From: DASXUX01 sp036504595
GTDB taxonomy: Bacteria > Planctomycetota > SZUA-567 > H5-PLA8
NCBI GenBank assembly: GCA_036504595.1
Contig: DASXUX010000045.1
Location: 1-6,751 of the forward strand
Direction of reading: 5' to 3'
DNA length: 6,751 nt
Below, in pieces: positions 1-6,337 of this stretch. A program made the position numbers and the translations under genes. Positions within the stretch are counted from its first letter, which is position 1, and every line of letters starts with the position of its first letter. The notes under the pieces were generated by a model. The model did not search any database and was not told the origin of the DNA. It saw only the letters and a list, made by a program, of their open reading frames with translations.

Positions 1-2
1 AC

Positions 3-269
3 GCGCTGCTTAAGTCACTGGACCACCATCCCGCGATGTTCATCATCGACTGTTCTGCTCACGAGGTAACCCCGTGGAAGCTTGCAGAGAAGCTTCGCGA
101 CACAAAGGCCCTTCGAGGTGTGCCGATTCTGCTGATGGCCAGCTCCGATCTTTCGGAAGCAGATGCTGCGCGTGCCCTGGAGCTTTCGGCACAAGGATTC
201 TTGAAACGTCATTCGAGTGCCGAAATATTGAAGCAGGAGATTGATCGCATTCTGAATCGCGGACTGTAA
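3..269 (+). CDS. Receiver-domain (REC) protein, C-terminal part, 5' end outside window
   Basis: This is the end of a response-regulator receiver domain. Phosphorelay proteins of this type accept a phosphate from a histidine kinase on a conserved Asp in the cytoplasm. The frame is open from the left edge, so the ATG at 36 is internal and not a start. In the visible 88 residues, the hydrophobic strand MFIID ends in a putative phospho-acceptor Asp (fragment residue 16). The strand PILLMASS supplies the Ser/Thr switch position. GFLKR supplies the conserved Lys at residue 68, which is 52 residues after the Asp, the same spacing as Asp57 to Lys109 of CheY. The usual Lys-Pro after GFL is Lys-Arg here. 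The protein ends right after the last helix (EIDRILNRGL), so it has no C-terminal output domain. Whether something precedes the REC domain cannot be seen. Confidence 0.85.
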   Translation, partial: ALLKSLDHHPAMFIIDCSAHEVTPWKLAEKLRDTKALRGVPILLMASSDLSEADAARALELSAQGFLKRHSSAEILKQEIDRILNRGL

Positions 270-282
270 GCAAAGGCGGCCT

Positions 283-399
283 ATGCGGAAGTCCCGATGG
301 TCGTGTGCCCAGAATCGCGCGTTTCAGATCCTTGCCAGAGCCAACGAACTGATTGAGAACAGTGAACCCTTCGGCCGCGAGAGAACGGAATCTCAGTAG
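283..399 (+). CDS. Possible small ORF (38 aa) following the receiver gene
   Basis: An ATG lies 13 bases after the receiver stop codon and opens a 38-codon frame ending in TAG. The weak purine-rich stretch AAAGGCGG upstream could serve as a ribosome binding site. The predicted peptide has a basic start (MRKSRW), then a helix-like stretch (AFQILARANELIENSEPF) and a charged tail (GRERTESQ). The composition looks protein-like, and the position suits a co-transcribed accessory peptide of the receiver gene. It could equally be chance. I do not recognise a family. It overlaps an antisense open frame that I consider a shadow. Confidence 0.35.
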   Translation: MRKSRWSCAQNRAFQILARANELIENSEPFGRERTESQ

Positions 400-477
400 G
401 TCCACGAAGGATCGTTGCCATTCGGATGCGTGACAGCGATCTACGGCGTCCTCGCGCGCTTTACCACAAACGCGCCA

Positions 478-941
478 TCAAGGGTGCACCAGCCGCAGCC
501 CACCTGGCCAGCCGCCGAGCAGATTGACGTTGAAATACGATTGATGGTCTATGTCCGTCGCCCACGCGCCGCCCGAAGCCTCGGCTCCTGTGACGAGCAG
601 AATCCACGTGGCCGGCGTCGGGTACATGAGCGCATCGTTGTTAATCGCAAATGGCACCCAGTTTCCAGGACTCAAAGAACCTGACGAAATGCCGCCCAGG
701 TAACGGCTAAAATCGTACACGTTTGGGAAGGTGTTTCCCGACACCGTTCAACGGCGAAACTTACCAACGTGGTAACGATTCCGCTCACGTTCAACTCTCC
801 GTGCGCGTCCCACCCCGCACCGCCATTCATGATCGCTCGCGCACGCGCCGTGTTTCTGCGGCCGCCAGCGCGAATGCCAGCAACTGCATGCTCGTGCATC
901 GTCGCAACGACTGTTAAGGCCACGAATCTAACCAGCGACAT
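478..941 (-). pseudogene. Frameshifted remnant of a secreted or appendage-like protein
   Basis: Two overlapping - strand frames read as one broken protein. The first frame starts at the ATG at 939-941 with a short hydrophobic stretch (SLVRFVALTVVAT), which could be a decayed signal or membrane segment. It then runs through GWDAHGELNVSGIVTT towards base 750. The second frame begins after a TGA at 748-750 and continues with GNTFPNVYDFSRYLGG, then WVPFAINNDALMYPTP, ATWILLVTGAEASGG and NLLGGWPGGLRLVHP, ending in TGA at 478. The aromatic- and glycine-rich beta-type composition resembles tail-fibre, adhesin or other surface proteins, but I cannot name a family. A single frameshift around 745-765 would join the halves. 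A sequencing error is possible. The first half is less convincing than the second, so the upstream boundary is approximate. Confidence 0.4.
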
Positions 942-982
942 GCCTGCGGAAGCGTGGTTGTATTCGGCAACGTGGGGCGAAT

Positions 983-1096
983 TTAGATTCGAGTGAGGCA
1001 TTTGCGGGCGAACCACCCGTACAGCCGACGAAGCTGGTTTGCGTTTGGTGCCCGGTGCTTGGACGGAATGATGCTTGTGATGATCACGCGGGACAT
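983..1096 (-). CDS. Weak candidate small ORF (37 aa)
   Basis: An ATG on the - strand follows GAGG by seven bases, a fair ribosome binding site. It opens 37 codons: a hydrophobic start (MSRVIITSII) and a basic end (LRRLYGWFARKCLTRI). It lies just upstream of the frameshifted remnant, in a region of more than 300 bases (942-1266) where I see no other gene. It could be the N-terminal debris of a decayed gene, a real small peptide, or chance. No family is recognised. Confidence 0.15.
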   Translation of the reverse strand: MSRVIITSIIPSKHRAPNANQLRRLYGWFARKCLTRI

Positions 1097-1148
1097 GAGG
1101 CCGCCTCACAGTAATAGGATGTCTTGCTCCCTATGAAAACAGCGCCGT

Positions 1149-1216
1149 TTTCTGTGACGGGTGGGGGTGTTGCCTGTCTCGGATTTCTGTGACGGGCGGC
1201 GAGGTGCCCGTCACAG
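1149..1216. repeat. Cluster of three TTTCTGTGACGGG-type repeat copies, two forming a hairpin
   Basis: TTTCTGTGACGGG occurs at 1149-1161 and again, identical, at 1184-1196. An inverted copy, GCCCGTCACAG, lies at 1206-1216. The second and third copies form a perfect 11-bp stem (1187-1197 with 1206-1216) around an 8-base loop. The cluster begins about 50 bases downstream of the stop codon of the - strand metallophosphoesterase gene. Neither side of the stem has a T-run, so it is not a classical intrinsic terminator. It resembles REP-type extragenic palindromes, or it could be a protein-binding array. Confidence 0.6.
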
Positions 1217-1266
1217 TTCCATCACCGCCTGGCTACCTCCGGGCGCTCTCTGATCTCTCGTCTGCG

Positions 1267-1959
1267 TCAGCGCCTCGGCACAGGCAGCCAAGGCTCGAAA
1301 ACAGCGATTGGTTTCTCCTCGTCGACCGTTAGCAATCCGCCGTCCGGGCCGGGATTGGCTATTACGACATCGTGGCCGCCGGTTTTGAACAAGCCCAGCG
1401 ACGCGAACAGGTGATGCGCATGTCCTTGAATGACTGCCAATGGCTTAAGCACGTCGATCACCTCGCGGACGCAATCGAACATGAATCCCGCGCGGTCGCC
1501 ATCGCAGGGGAAGAGCAGGGGCAGGTACGCCGGGTAATGCGTGAGCAGAATGCAGTGATCTCCGGCTGACATCTCGAATCGCGCGCGCGTCAGCACCTTT
1601 TCGCACACCGGCCGCAGCGCCGCCTCATCGGGCAGGTCGAAGAACCTGATCCCGCACCAGCCAATACCGGCGACGAAGAAGTGCGGCGCGACCTGGACCA
1701 CCTTGCCGGTAATGTCATGGGCGCATTTCCGCAAGAAATCCGTGCCGTGGCCGCAGTCGTGATTCCCCAGAACGGCCAAGATGGGAACGCGCCGCTGTTT
1801 AGCCCAAATTTCGATCCGGCGCAGGCGCGCGTAGTCGGCTGTCTTCAGACCCATGTTGCAGAAATCACCGGCGTGGAGCCATGCTGTCACGTCGCGCTCG
1901 TCGGCTTTGGGCGGCACCTGGGCGTGGGTATCGGATAGGCAGATGAACTTCAGCGGCAC
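1267..1959 (-). CDS. Calcineurin-like metallophosphoesterase, 230 aa
   Basis: This is a cytoplasmic dinuclear-metal phosphoesterase of the calcineurin-like superfamily. Members hydrolyse phosphomonoesters or phosphodiesters, and the substrate here is unknown. All signature blocks are present in order: SDTH (Asp10, His12), GD (Asp32), GNHD (Asn66, His67), LTHYP (His141) and GHAHH (His180, His182). These supply the usual metal ligands and the catalytic His. The length suits a stand-alone small phosphoesterase of the YfcE or Icc-like type. There is no signal peptide or membrane helix. The start is a GTG with GAGGA ten bases upstream, and an in-frame TAG lies shortly before it, so no longer start is likely. 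The next gene upstream on the same strand ends 136 bases away, so co-transcription is possible but not tight. The C-terminal part (GLLTVDEEKPIAVFEPW) looks like the final beta hairpin of the fold, so the gene appears intact. Confidence 0.93.
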   Translation of the reverse strand: MPLKFICLSDTHAQVPPKADERDVTAWLHAGDFCNMGLKTADYARLRRIEIWAKQRRVPILAVLGNHDCGHGTDFLRKCAHDITGKVVQVAPHFFVAGIGWCGIRFFDLPDEAALRPVCEKVLTRARFEMSAGDHCILLTHYPAYLPLLFPCDGDRAGFMFDCVREVIDVLKPLAVIQGHAHHLFASLGLFKTGGHDVVIANPGPDGGLLTVDEEKPIAVFEPWLPVPRR

Positions 1960-2077
1960 TTGAGCTTGGTCCTCGTCCCGAATCTACCGGCCAGTTTGCT
2001 CGCAGTGGCGTTACCAGGCTGGTTCATCAATAGATCGGAACCCGCCTGCTCATTTTTTTCGGTCCTGTTCCAGTGCT

Positions 2078-2095
2078 GCGCGAACAGCTTCGCGC
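2078..2095. repeat. Short hairpin abutting the stop codon of the 155-aa gene
   Basis: GCGCGAA and TTCGCGC form a perfect 7-bp stem around a CAGC tetraloop, directly adjoining the TAA at 2096-2098 of the - strand gene. In the direction of transcription the stem is followed by AGCACTGG and not by a T-run, so it is at best a weak or RNA-stabilising structure. The remaining gap to the phosphoesterase start (1960-2077) shows nothing else I can name. Confidence 0.4.
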
Positions 2096-2563
2096 TTAGC
2101 ATTCGCGCCCATCATCATCCTTCGCCTCGTCCTCGCCAAACTTCATGAAAGAAGTGCCTTTGACAGCTTTTTGACCGGTATTGAAAACGAATAGGAAGTC
2201 ACTCGTGAAACCACCCAGCGCCTCTAGGTCCTCGCCCACTGTCACCCAGATGCCAAAGAGGTTCTTCTGATCCTTCGCAGAAGCCTTGATCGCTTTGACG
2301 ACATCTTCCACACTGGCGTCGGCCAGTTTCACCCGGCTATCACCGTCCGGCTGTTTCCGCAGAATCTCAAGGAGATGCTTTCTAACTTTTGCAGGCAATG
2401 CCCTTGGATTATCGCCTTCCGTATACATGTCCGGCAATCGATAGCTATACCGCAGGTGTGCGCACGCCCGAACAGTCCCATCTTCGTTAGCAACGAAGTT
2501 CATGCAGACTGGGCAATGGAGCTCGAAGTCACCATCGGGGTTTTCGAAGTACACCCACTTCAT
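2096..2563 (-). CDS. Unrecognised protein with zinc-ribbon-like N-terminus, 155 aa
   Basis: I do not recognise a family. The N-terminal third contains LHCPVC (Cys17, Cys20) and, 14 residues on, CAH (Cys34, His36). This CxxC...CxH arrangement would suit a small zinc knuckle or ribbon. Residues 54-100 are helix-prone and lysine-rich (LPAKVRKHLLEILRKQ, ASVEDVVKAIKAS). Residues 101-135 have beta-type hydrophobic strands (LFGIWVTVG, SDFLFVFNTG). The tail is strongly acidic (EDEAKDDDGREC). There is no signal peptide or membrane helix, so it is probably cytoplasmic. The start ATG is fixed by an AGGAGG seven bases upstream. The gene lies between the Bcs1-like ATPase and the metallophosphoesterase on the same strand, with gaps of about 157 and 136 bases, so it may have its own promoter. 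Codon use and composition look like a genuine gene. Confidence 0.75.
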   Translation of the reverse strand: MKWVYFENPDGDFELHCPVCMNFVANEDGTVRACAHLRYSYRLPDMYTEGDNPRALPAKVRKHLLEILRKQPDGDSRVKLADASVEDVVKAIKASAKDQKNLFGIWVTVGEDLEALGGFTSDFLFVFNTGQKAVKGTSFMKFGEDEAKDDDGREC

Positions 2564-2570
2564 GCCATGC

Positions 2571-2576
2571 CCTCCT
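2571..2576 (-). promoter_or_regulatory. Strong Shine-Dalgarno (AGGAGG) for the 155-aa gene
   Basis: On the - strand, AGGAGG lies seven bases before the ATG at 2561-2563. A second ATG at 2566-2568 is out of frame and only two bases from the site, so the spacing chooses the 2563 start. No clear -35/-10 pair could be picked out with confidence in the 157-base gap upstream. Confidence 0.75.
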
Positions 2577-2663
2577 GTGTAACGTAACCGACATATTTGT
2601 TTAGTGACCCGGGTTTCCTGGGCGGACCAGAAACCACGAGGCGTCCAGACGGTTCACGAACAG

Positions 2664-2685
2664 GCACCAGCCAGACGGCTGGTGC
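2664..2685 (-). terminator. Hairpin downstream of the Bcs1-like gene, possible weak terminator
   Basis: GCACCAGCC and GGCTGGTGC form a perfect 9-bp stem with an AGAC loop, about 35 bases after the stop codon of the - strand Bcs1-like ATPase gene. The position and GC-rich stem suit transcription termination. However, the - strand continuation (CTGTTCGTG) is only partly T-rich, so the call is tentative. Confidence 0.4.
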
Positions 2686-2720
2686 TGGTTGGGCAAAGCA
2701 GACGCCCTACAAGCGGAGCA

Positions 2721-4064
2721 TTAGCCCTGTGCCTTCGCCTTAAGTTTTAGTCTCTCGTTGCCGAGTTCGAATGCCGCCCTGGCGCACCGTTCCTGGAACT
2801 GCGCTGGCGTATCGATTGCCTGCAAGCCGCTTGCGATCACCTGCTCCCATTCGGCGGGGCTGCCGGGCAGTATGCGCTTACACATTTTGAACATGCCGGT
2901 CTTGTCGAGCGGCCCGCACTTGATGAGGCGGTCGATCCTTCCCGGCCTTGCGGATGACGTTTCGCCGCCGCTGGAGCCGCCGAGGGCCGGATCGAGGCTC
3001 GCAATCGTGTTCGTGGTGACTACGACGAAAAGCCCGTTACATTGCTCGATGCCGTCAATGCAGTTCAACAGGCAGTCGAACGTGAGGGAGTCTTTCATCT
3101 TGCCTGCGGCGAGCACGTTCTTTCGCCCCGCAAACACGGAGTCTATGTCCTCGATTAGCGCCATACAAGGGGCAGCGGTCATCATCTCCGACCAAGCGTT
3201 CAGCATCGTGTCGTTGGCCATGGAGGCGAGGTCGTAGGAGTAAACGGGAAGATCAAGTTCTTGGGCAATCGCCCTTGCGAGGCTCGTTTTTCCCGTACCC
3301 GGTGATCCCCAAAGCAGCCATCCGCGTTTCCACGGAATACCTCGGGTCGTATACCAATCCTCGCTCCTGATCCAGAATCTCGCCTCCTCGACGGCGTCCT
3401 GCATGTCGGAGGAGAGGCATAGAACGGATACGGGGTCGTCTATGGCCGCATTCGTTCCGAGATCGGCATAATCCCATTTCAGCGGTCGGTATTGCCTGAA
3501 GGAAATGTCTTCGTTGTAGTCAGATGATTCGTAAGAAGTCCTGCGCTTCTGGTCGTCGCCATCGAAGTTCTTGGGCTTCGTAACGTGCTTGACGTAAAAA
3601 CGCTTGCGGTCGTTGTCGTTGGCCCTCAGGTTGTTACAGTATGCGAACGAGTCCAGGATCAGTTTGTCTGCCTCGAACGTCCACCGGATGAACACGACCT
3701 TGCGATCGGCGGAGCCCTCGCTGTCGCTCCTGCCGGAGGAAATCCAGAGAGGCCTGAAGCCCTTCCAGAAGAGCAGCGTGCCGTTCCCCAAGCCCTCCAT
3801 GGGCACGTACTGCTTCCGCCTGATGGGTTTGACGAAGAGTTCCAGGCAGTGGTAGCAGAAGCTGCTAAACTTGGACCTTTTGCAGTGGGCGAACAGATAC
3901 GACGAGACGATGTGCGTTGAGCGCCAGTCCAAGGAAACAGTGATGACCAGGTAGTTCGAGATGCTTTGGAAGAAACTCTTGATCTTGCTCCAAAAACTGA
4001 CGATGACCCCAACAATGCTTCCGGCCGCGACCAAGGCGAGAATCGAAGTTGTGTTTGTTTCCAT
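2721..4064 (-). CDS. Bcs1-like membrane-anchored AAA ATPase, 447 aa
   Basis: This is a bacterial homologue of mitochondrial Bcs1, the AAA ATPase that translocates the folded Rieske protein. The bacterial role is not established. One N-terminal membrane helix (about residues 7-25) is followed by a Bcs1-type N-terminal domain (about 36-165). In that domain, YVPMEGLGNGTLLFWKGF matches the family's FxPxxGxHxFxYxG region. The family junction DWYTTRGIPWKRGWLLWG precedes Walker A (GSPGTGKT, 253-260). Walker B is ALIEDID (302-308), sensor 1 is TTN (350-352), and the arginine-finger motif RPGRID is at 373-378. An 11-residue Gly/Ser-rich insertion (GGSSGGETSSA) separates LDPAL from RPGR. The start is an ATG directly after another ATG (4065-4067), so either may be used. 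The frame is open up to 4328, but that extension overlaps the upstream AAA gene and reads as non-coding. The upstream small ORF ends two bases before the first ATG. Confidence 0.92.
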   Translation of the reverse strand: METNTTSILALVAAGSIVGVIVSFWSKIKSFFQSISNYLVITVSLDWRSTHIVSSYLFAHCKRSKFSSFCYHCLELFVKPIRRKQYVPMEGLGNGTLLFWKGFRPLWISSGRSDSEGSADRKVVFIRWTFEADKLILDSFAYCNNLRANDNDRKRFYVKHVTKPKNFDGDDQKRRTSYESSDYNEDISFRQYRPLKWDYADLGTNAAIDDPVSVLCLSSDMQDAVEEARFWIRSEDWYTTRGIPWKRGWLLWGSPGTGKTSLARAIAQELDLPVYSYDLASMANDTMLNAWSEMMTAAPCMALIEDIDSVFAGRKNVLAAGKMKDSLTFDCLLNCIDGIEQCNGLFVVVTTNTIASLDPALGGSSGGETSSARPGRIDRLIKCGPLDKTGMFKMCKRILPGSPAEWEQVIASGLQAIDTPAQFQERCARAAFELGNERLKLKAKAQG

Positions 4065-4069
4065 CATTC

Positions 4070-4288
4070 TCACCGGCCCTGGACTAGCGTAAACTTGTAC
4101 TTGCTGCAGCCGCGCCTGGACCCAAAAACCATCCCAAGCACGCCGTTCCACTCCACCAGCGTGCGCCCGATGTCTCCCTTGTATGCCCCTACTGCGGCCT
4201 CCGTTTGTCCAACGCGCCGCTGCCGCTTGGACCATCTGATTGCCGGTACGCGCCAAAACCGGCGCGCGCCCGGCTGTGCTCGCACCAC
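4070..4288 (-). CDS. Possible small ORF bridging the two ATPase genes
   Basis: A third - strand frame is open across the 124-base gap between the two ATPase genes. It ends in TGA at 4070-4072, so that stop and the first Bcs1-like ATG are separated by only two bases (TGA-GA-ATG), a typical translational-coupling junction. The C-terminal part (GDIGRTLVEWNGVLGMVFG, then SKYKFTLVQGR) looks protein-like. The N-terminal part overlaps the 3' end of the upstream ATPase gene in another frame and is Arg-rich and less convincing. A GTG pair at 4283-4288 is the longest start, and internal GTG starts are possible. An alternative is that a frameshift has removed this segment from the C-terminus of the upstream ATPase. 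No family is recognised. Confidence 0.35.
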   Translation of the reverse strand: MVRAQPGARRFWRVPAIRWSKRQRRVGQTEAAVGAYKGDIGRTLVEWNGVLGMVFGSRRGCSKYKFTLVQGR

Positions 4289-6138
4289 CGCCCACCCACT
4301 TCAAGCCGCACGGCCCTGCGAAAGTCATCCATATTCACCGGACCGGCCTGGTTGCGAGCCAGTGCACTACGGGACGCATTCAGGATGACGTTCTTGATCT
4401 CTCCGCCGGTCAGGTCGGTGTCGGCAAGGTCCTCGATCGTCACGTCCGCCGCGATAGGAAGCTTTGATGGCATAAGTTTCCGCCAGATAGCCAATCGCAT
4501 CTCGCGGTTCGGCCGCTCGAATTCGATCTTCAGGCTAATGCGTCGCTCCAGAGCGGCGTCGAGCGTAACCTTCCGGTTCGTGGCGAGGATGCAGACACCT
4601 TCGAACTTCTCCAGTTCCTGAAGCAGCACGTTGACGTCCCGCACCTCCCAGTTGTAGTGGGCGCTGTCCCGGTCGCAGAACATCGCGTCGGCTTCGTCCC
4701 AGAAGAGCACGGCCCCCGCCTGCCGAGCCTTCGTAAACATGCGCACCACGTTCTTCTCTGTCTGGCCGACAAAGCAGTTTTGAACCTGCGAGTAGTCAAT
4801 GGCCAGCAGGGGACGTCCCAACTCACGCGCCACCGCCTCGCTGACGGCCGTCTTGCCAACTCCCGGAGGGCCCGAGAACAGGAGCGTCACGCCACGGCCG
4901 TAGGCAAAGCTTTCCGCCAAGCCCCACTCGTCCATCAGCACCCGGCTGTGGCGCGCCTGCGCGATGGCCATCGTAAGCGCCCGCGTCACGTTCTCGCTAA
5001 GCACCAACTGATCCATCCGCAGTTTGCCTTCGCGCAGATGGCTGTCGCCATCCCGTCTTCTCGGGCGGGAGCGTTTTATCTGCATCAGTTCGAGGCTCTT
5101 GGTTGTCAGCTCGAACTGCGTATCGCCCAAGTCCTCCGCGTCATCAGAAATTAGGGGATGCTTGCCCTCGCACGGCTGGATCAAGTCATTCCGGATCAGC
5201 CGCGACTCGGGCCTGAAGATGGCCAGGTTATTCTCGCCTGCGCATGCCGCGCGCGACAGGTTCTGCCCGGTGCAGAACCACTCTCCGTCGGAAAGCTGCC
5301 CAAGCTCCCGCCCGAGCAGCAGGACGAGAACTTTCTGCTCCGAATTATCAAGCGCTCCCTCTTGGCTCAAGAACGGGCCGAGTTTCCAGTCCGGGTGGGC
5401 GCTCAACGTCCGCATAAGTCCATCCCACAGAAACGTTATCTGATGAAATGTCTTGCGAGCTCTCCTGTGCGTGCGGAAGCGACGGCCGTCTGCCTCATCG
5501 ACACTGGCCTCCAACACGCGATTCAGAATGGTCAGTCTTTCGTACAGCTCCTTTTCCGTTGAGACAGGCCACCCGATGGTTTGGCTGTCCTGATTGTCCA
5601 GGACATCATCCGCAAAGAAGGGATCGATGGAGATTCCCCGGCTGCGGGGTTCGTCGGTAACGTCGCCGAGCGTCACCAATCCCGTCGCGGCCAGTGGGCC
5701 GTTGCGAAAGAGCGTCCGCTGCACCTGGACCGCCTGCGTACCCGTCACACCCACGAATCGGAAAACTTCCGCGCACGTGTCCAACTCATCGTCGATCAAC
5801 GACAGGTGCGCCAAAAGAAGGGCGACGAGAATGTCCTGTTCAACTACTGAAAGCTGCGCAGCGCGGAAGCGTTTGCAGAGCAAAATGTCGTCGCCCGTCA
5901 GAGCTAAGCTGCGATGGTAGCAGCCGGACCATTGCTGAACCAACTTGGCGGCGCGACCGTGGGCGCGGGGCGATGGGGCCTCGCGAAGACGCTGCCGCGC
6001 CATGAACATTTGTTGCCCAGCGCCTAACAAGTCGTCAATGGTCTTGAATGCCTTTGGGCGACCGGGAGTCCGTGCGACAACTCCCTGATTTCGGACCCTT
6101 GGCCCGCACGCATGATACTGAATCCCTTTAGCGCTCAA
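4189..6138 (-). CDS. AAA family ATPase with N-terminal winged-helix-like region, about 649 aa
   Basis: This is a soluble AAA-type ATPase, probably an oligomeric protein-remodelling machine with an unknown client. Residues are numbered from the TTG at 6136-6138. Around 93-185 there is a region (VVEQDILVALLLAHLSLI through RSRGISIDPFFADDVL) resembling the winged-helix segment seen in many stand-alone bacterial AAA proteins. The AAA module follows: Walker A GPPGVGKT (423-430), a pore-loop-type CFVGQTEKN (455-463), Walker B VLFWDEAD (477-484), sensor 1 ATN (519-521), arginine finger ERR (531-533) and sensor-2 helix LTGGEIKNVILNA (576-588). All catalytic residues appear intact. The start is uncertain. 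TTG 6138 has a good AAGGGAG six bases upstream and keeps the helix KTIDDLLGAGQQMF, which looks genuine. ATG 6009 is the first ATG inside the convincing coding region but lacks a good site. The frame opens at 6324, but that end lies within the divergent promoter region. Confidence 0.9.
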   Translation of the reverse strand: MSAKGIQYHACGPRVRNQGVVARTPGRPKAFKTIDDLLGAGQQMFMARQRLREAPSPRAHGRAAKLVQQWSGCYHRSLALTGDDILLCKRFRAAQLSVVEQDILVALLLAHLSLIDDELDTCAEVFRFVGVTGTQAVQVQRTLFRNGPLAATGLVTLGDVTDEPRSRGISIDPFFADDVLDNQDSQTIGWPVSTEKELYERLTILNRVLEASVDEADGRRFRTHRRARKTFHQITFLWDGLMRTLSAHPDWKLGPFLSQEGALDNSEQKVLVLLLGRELGQLSDGEWFCTGQNLSRAACAGENNLAIFRPESRLIRNDLIQPCEGKHPLISDDAEDLGDTQFELTTKSLELMQIKRSRPRRRDGDSHLREGKLRMDQLVLSENVTRALTMAIAQARHSRVLMDEWGLAESFAYGRGVTLLFSGPPGVGKTAVSEAVARELGRPLLAIDYSQVQNCFVGQTEKNVVRMFTKARQAGAVLFWDEADAMFCDRDSAHYNWEVRDVNVLLQELEKFEGVCILATNRKVTLDAALERRISLKIEFERPNREMRLAIWRKLMPSKLPIAADVTIEDLADTDLTGGEIKNVILNASRSALARNQAGPVNMDDFRRAVRLEVGGRWCEHSRARAGFGAYRQSDGPSGSGALDKRRPQ

Positions 6139-6144
6139 ACACGT

Positions 6145-6151
6145 CTCCCTT
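6145..6151 (-). promoter_or_regulatory. Shine-Dalgarno AAGGGAG supporting a TTG start
   Basis: On the - strand AAGGGAG lies six bases before the TTG at 6136-6138. It is the only well-placed ribosome binding site I find for the winged-helix AAA gene. This is why the TTG is preferred over the ATG at 6009, although a leucine-codon start is uncommon. Confidence 0.45.
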
Positions 6152-6300
6152 AAAAAGCAGCGGCCATCCACACAATTGCGGCGGCGTGACTGCGCCGTTC
6201 CCAACCTACGGAAGCACACGGCGCGCCCAATCCAAAACGCCTCACGAATCTTTTTCCAGAGAGAGACAAGCGACGACGCCCAACCGAAACGCTTTCGAGT

Positions 6301-6337
6301 ATCCGATATTGGGATTCTTTGCATCCGATAATCGGAT
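6301..6337. promoter_or_regulatory. Two tandem operator-like palindromes in the divergent intergenic region
   Basis: ATCCGATATTGGGAT (6301-6315) and ATCCGATAATCGGAT (6323-6337) agree at 13 of 15 positions. They start exactly 22 bp apart, about two helical turns. The second is a perfect 7-1-7 palindrome and the first is imperfect. The second overlaps the -35 end and most of the spacer of the FHA promoter, so a dimeric regulator bound there would be expected to repress. The boxes could also act on the opposite-strand ATPase genes. Confidence 0.65.

Noticed and set aside
43..405. 120-codon - strand open frame over the receiver gene
   Set aside because: Most of it is antisense to the clear receiver domain. 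The remainder (270-405) has a fairly protein-like stretch (FTVLNQFVGSGKDLKRAIL) but no supporting start site or family.
2052..2059. T-run after the + strand GC-rich area as an intrinsic terminator
   Set aside because: There is no GC-rich stem immediately before it on the + strand, and on the - strand it is an A-run.
2758..3237. 159-codon + strand open frame
   Set aside because: It is the antisense shadow of the AAA core of the Bcs1-like gene, which has unmistakable motifs on the other strand.
4065..4328. 88-residue N-terminal extension of the Bcs1-like ATPase up to the ATG at 4328
   Set aside because: It overlaps the sensor-2/C-terminal coding of the upstream ATPase and reads as low-complexity Gly/Arg/Ala sequence. 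The Bcs1 family normally begins shortly before the membrane helix, which is at residue 7 with the 4064 start.
4657..5562. Long + strand open frames (165 and 134 codons)
   Set aside because: They are antisense to the winged-helix AAA gene. Long antisense frames are expected in GC-rich coding DNA, and no motif is seen.
6139..6324. N-terminal extension of the winged-helix AAA gene up to the ATG at 6324
   Set aside because: It is rich in Arg and Cys without domain-like pattern, and its first codons lie in the palindrome and promoter region of the divergent FHA gene.
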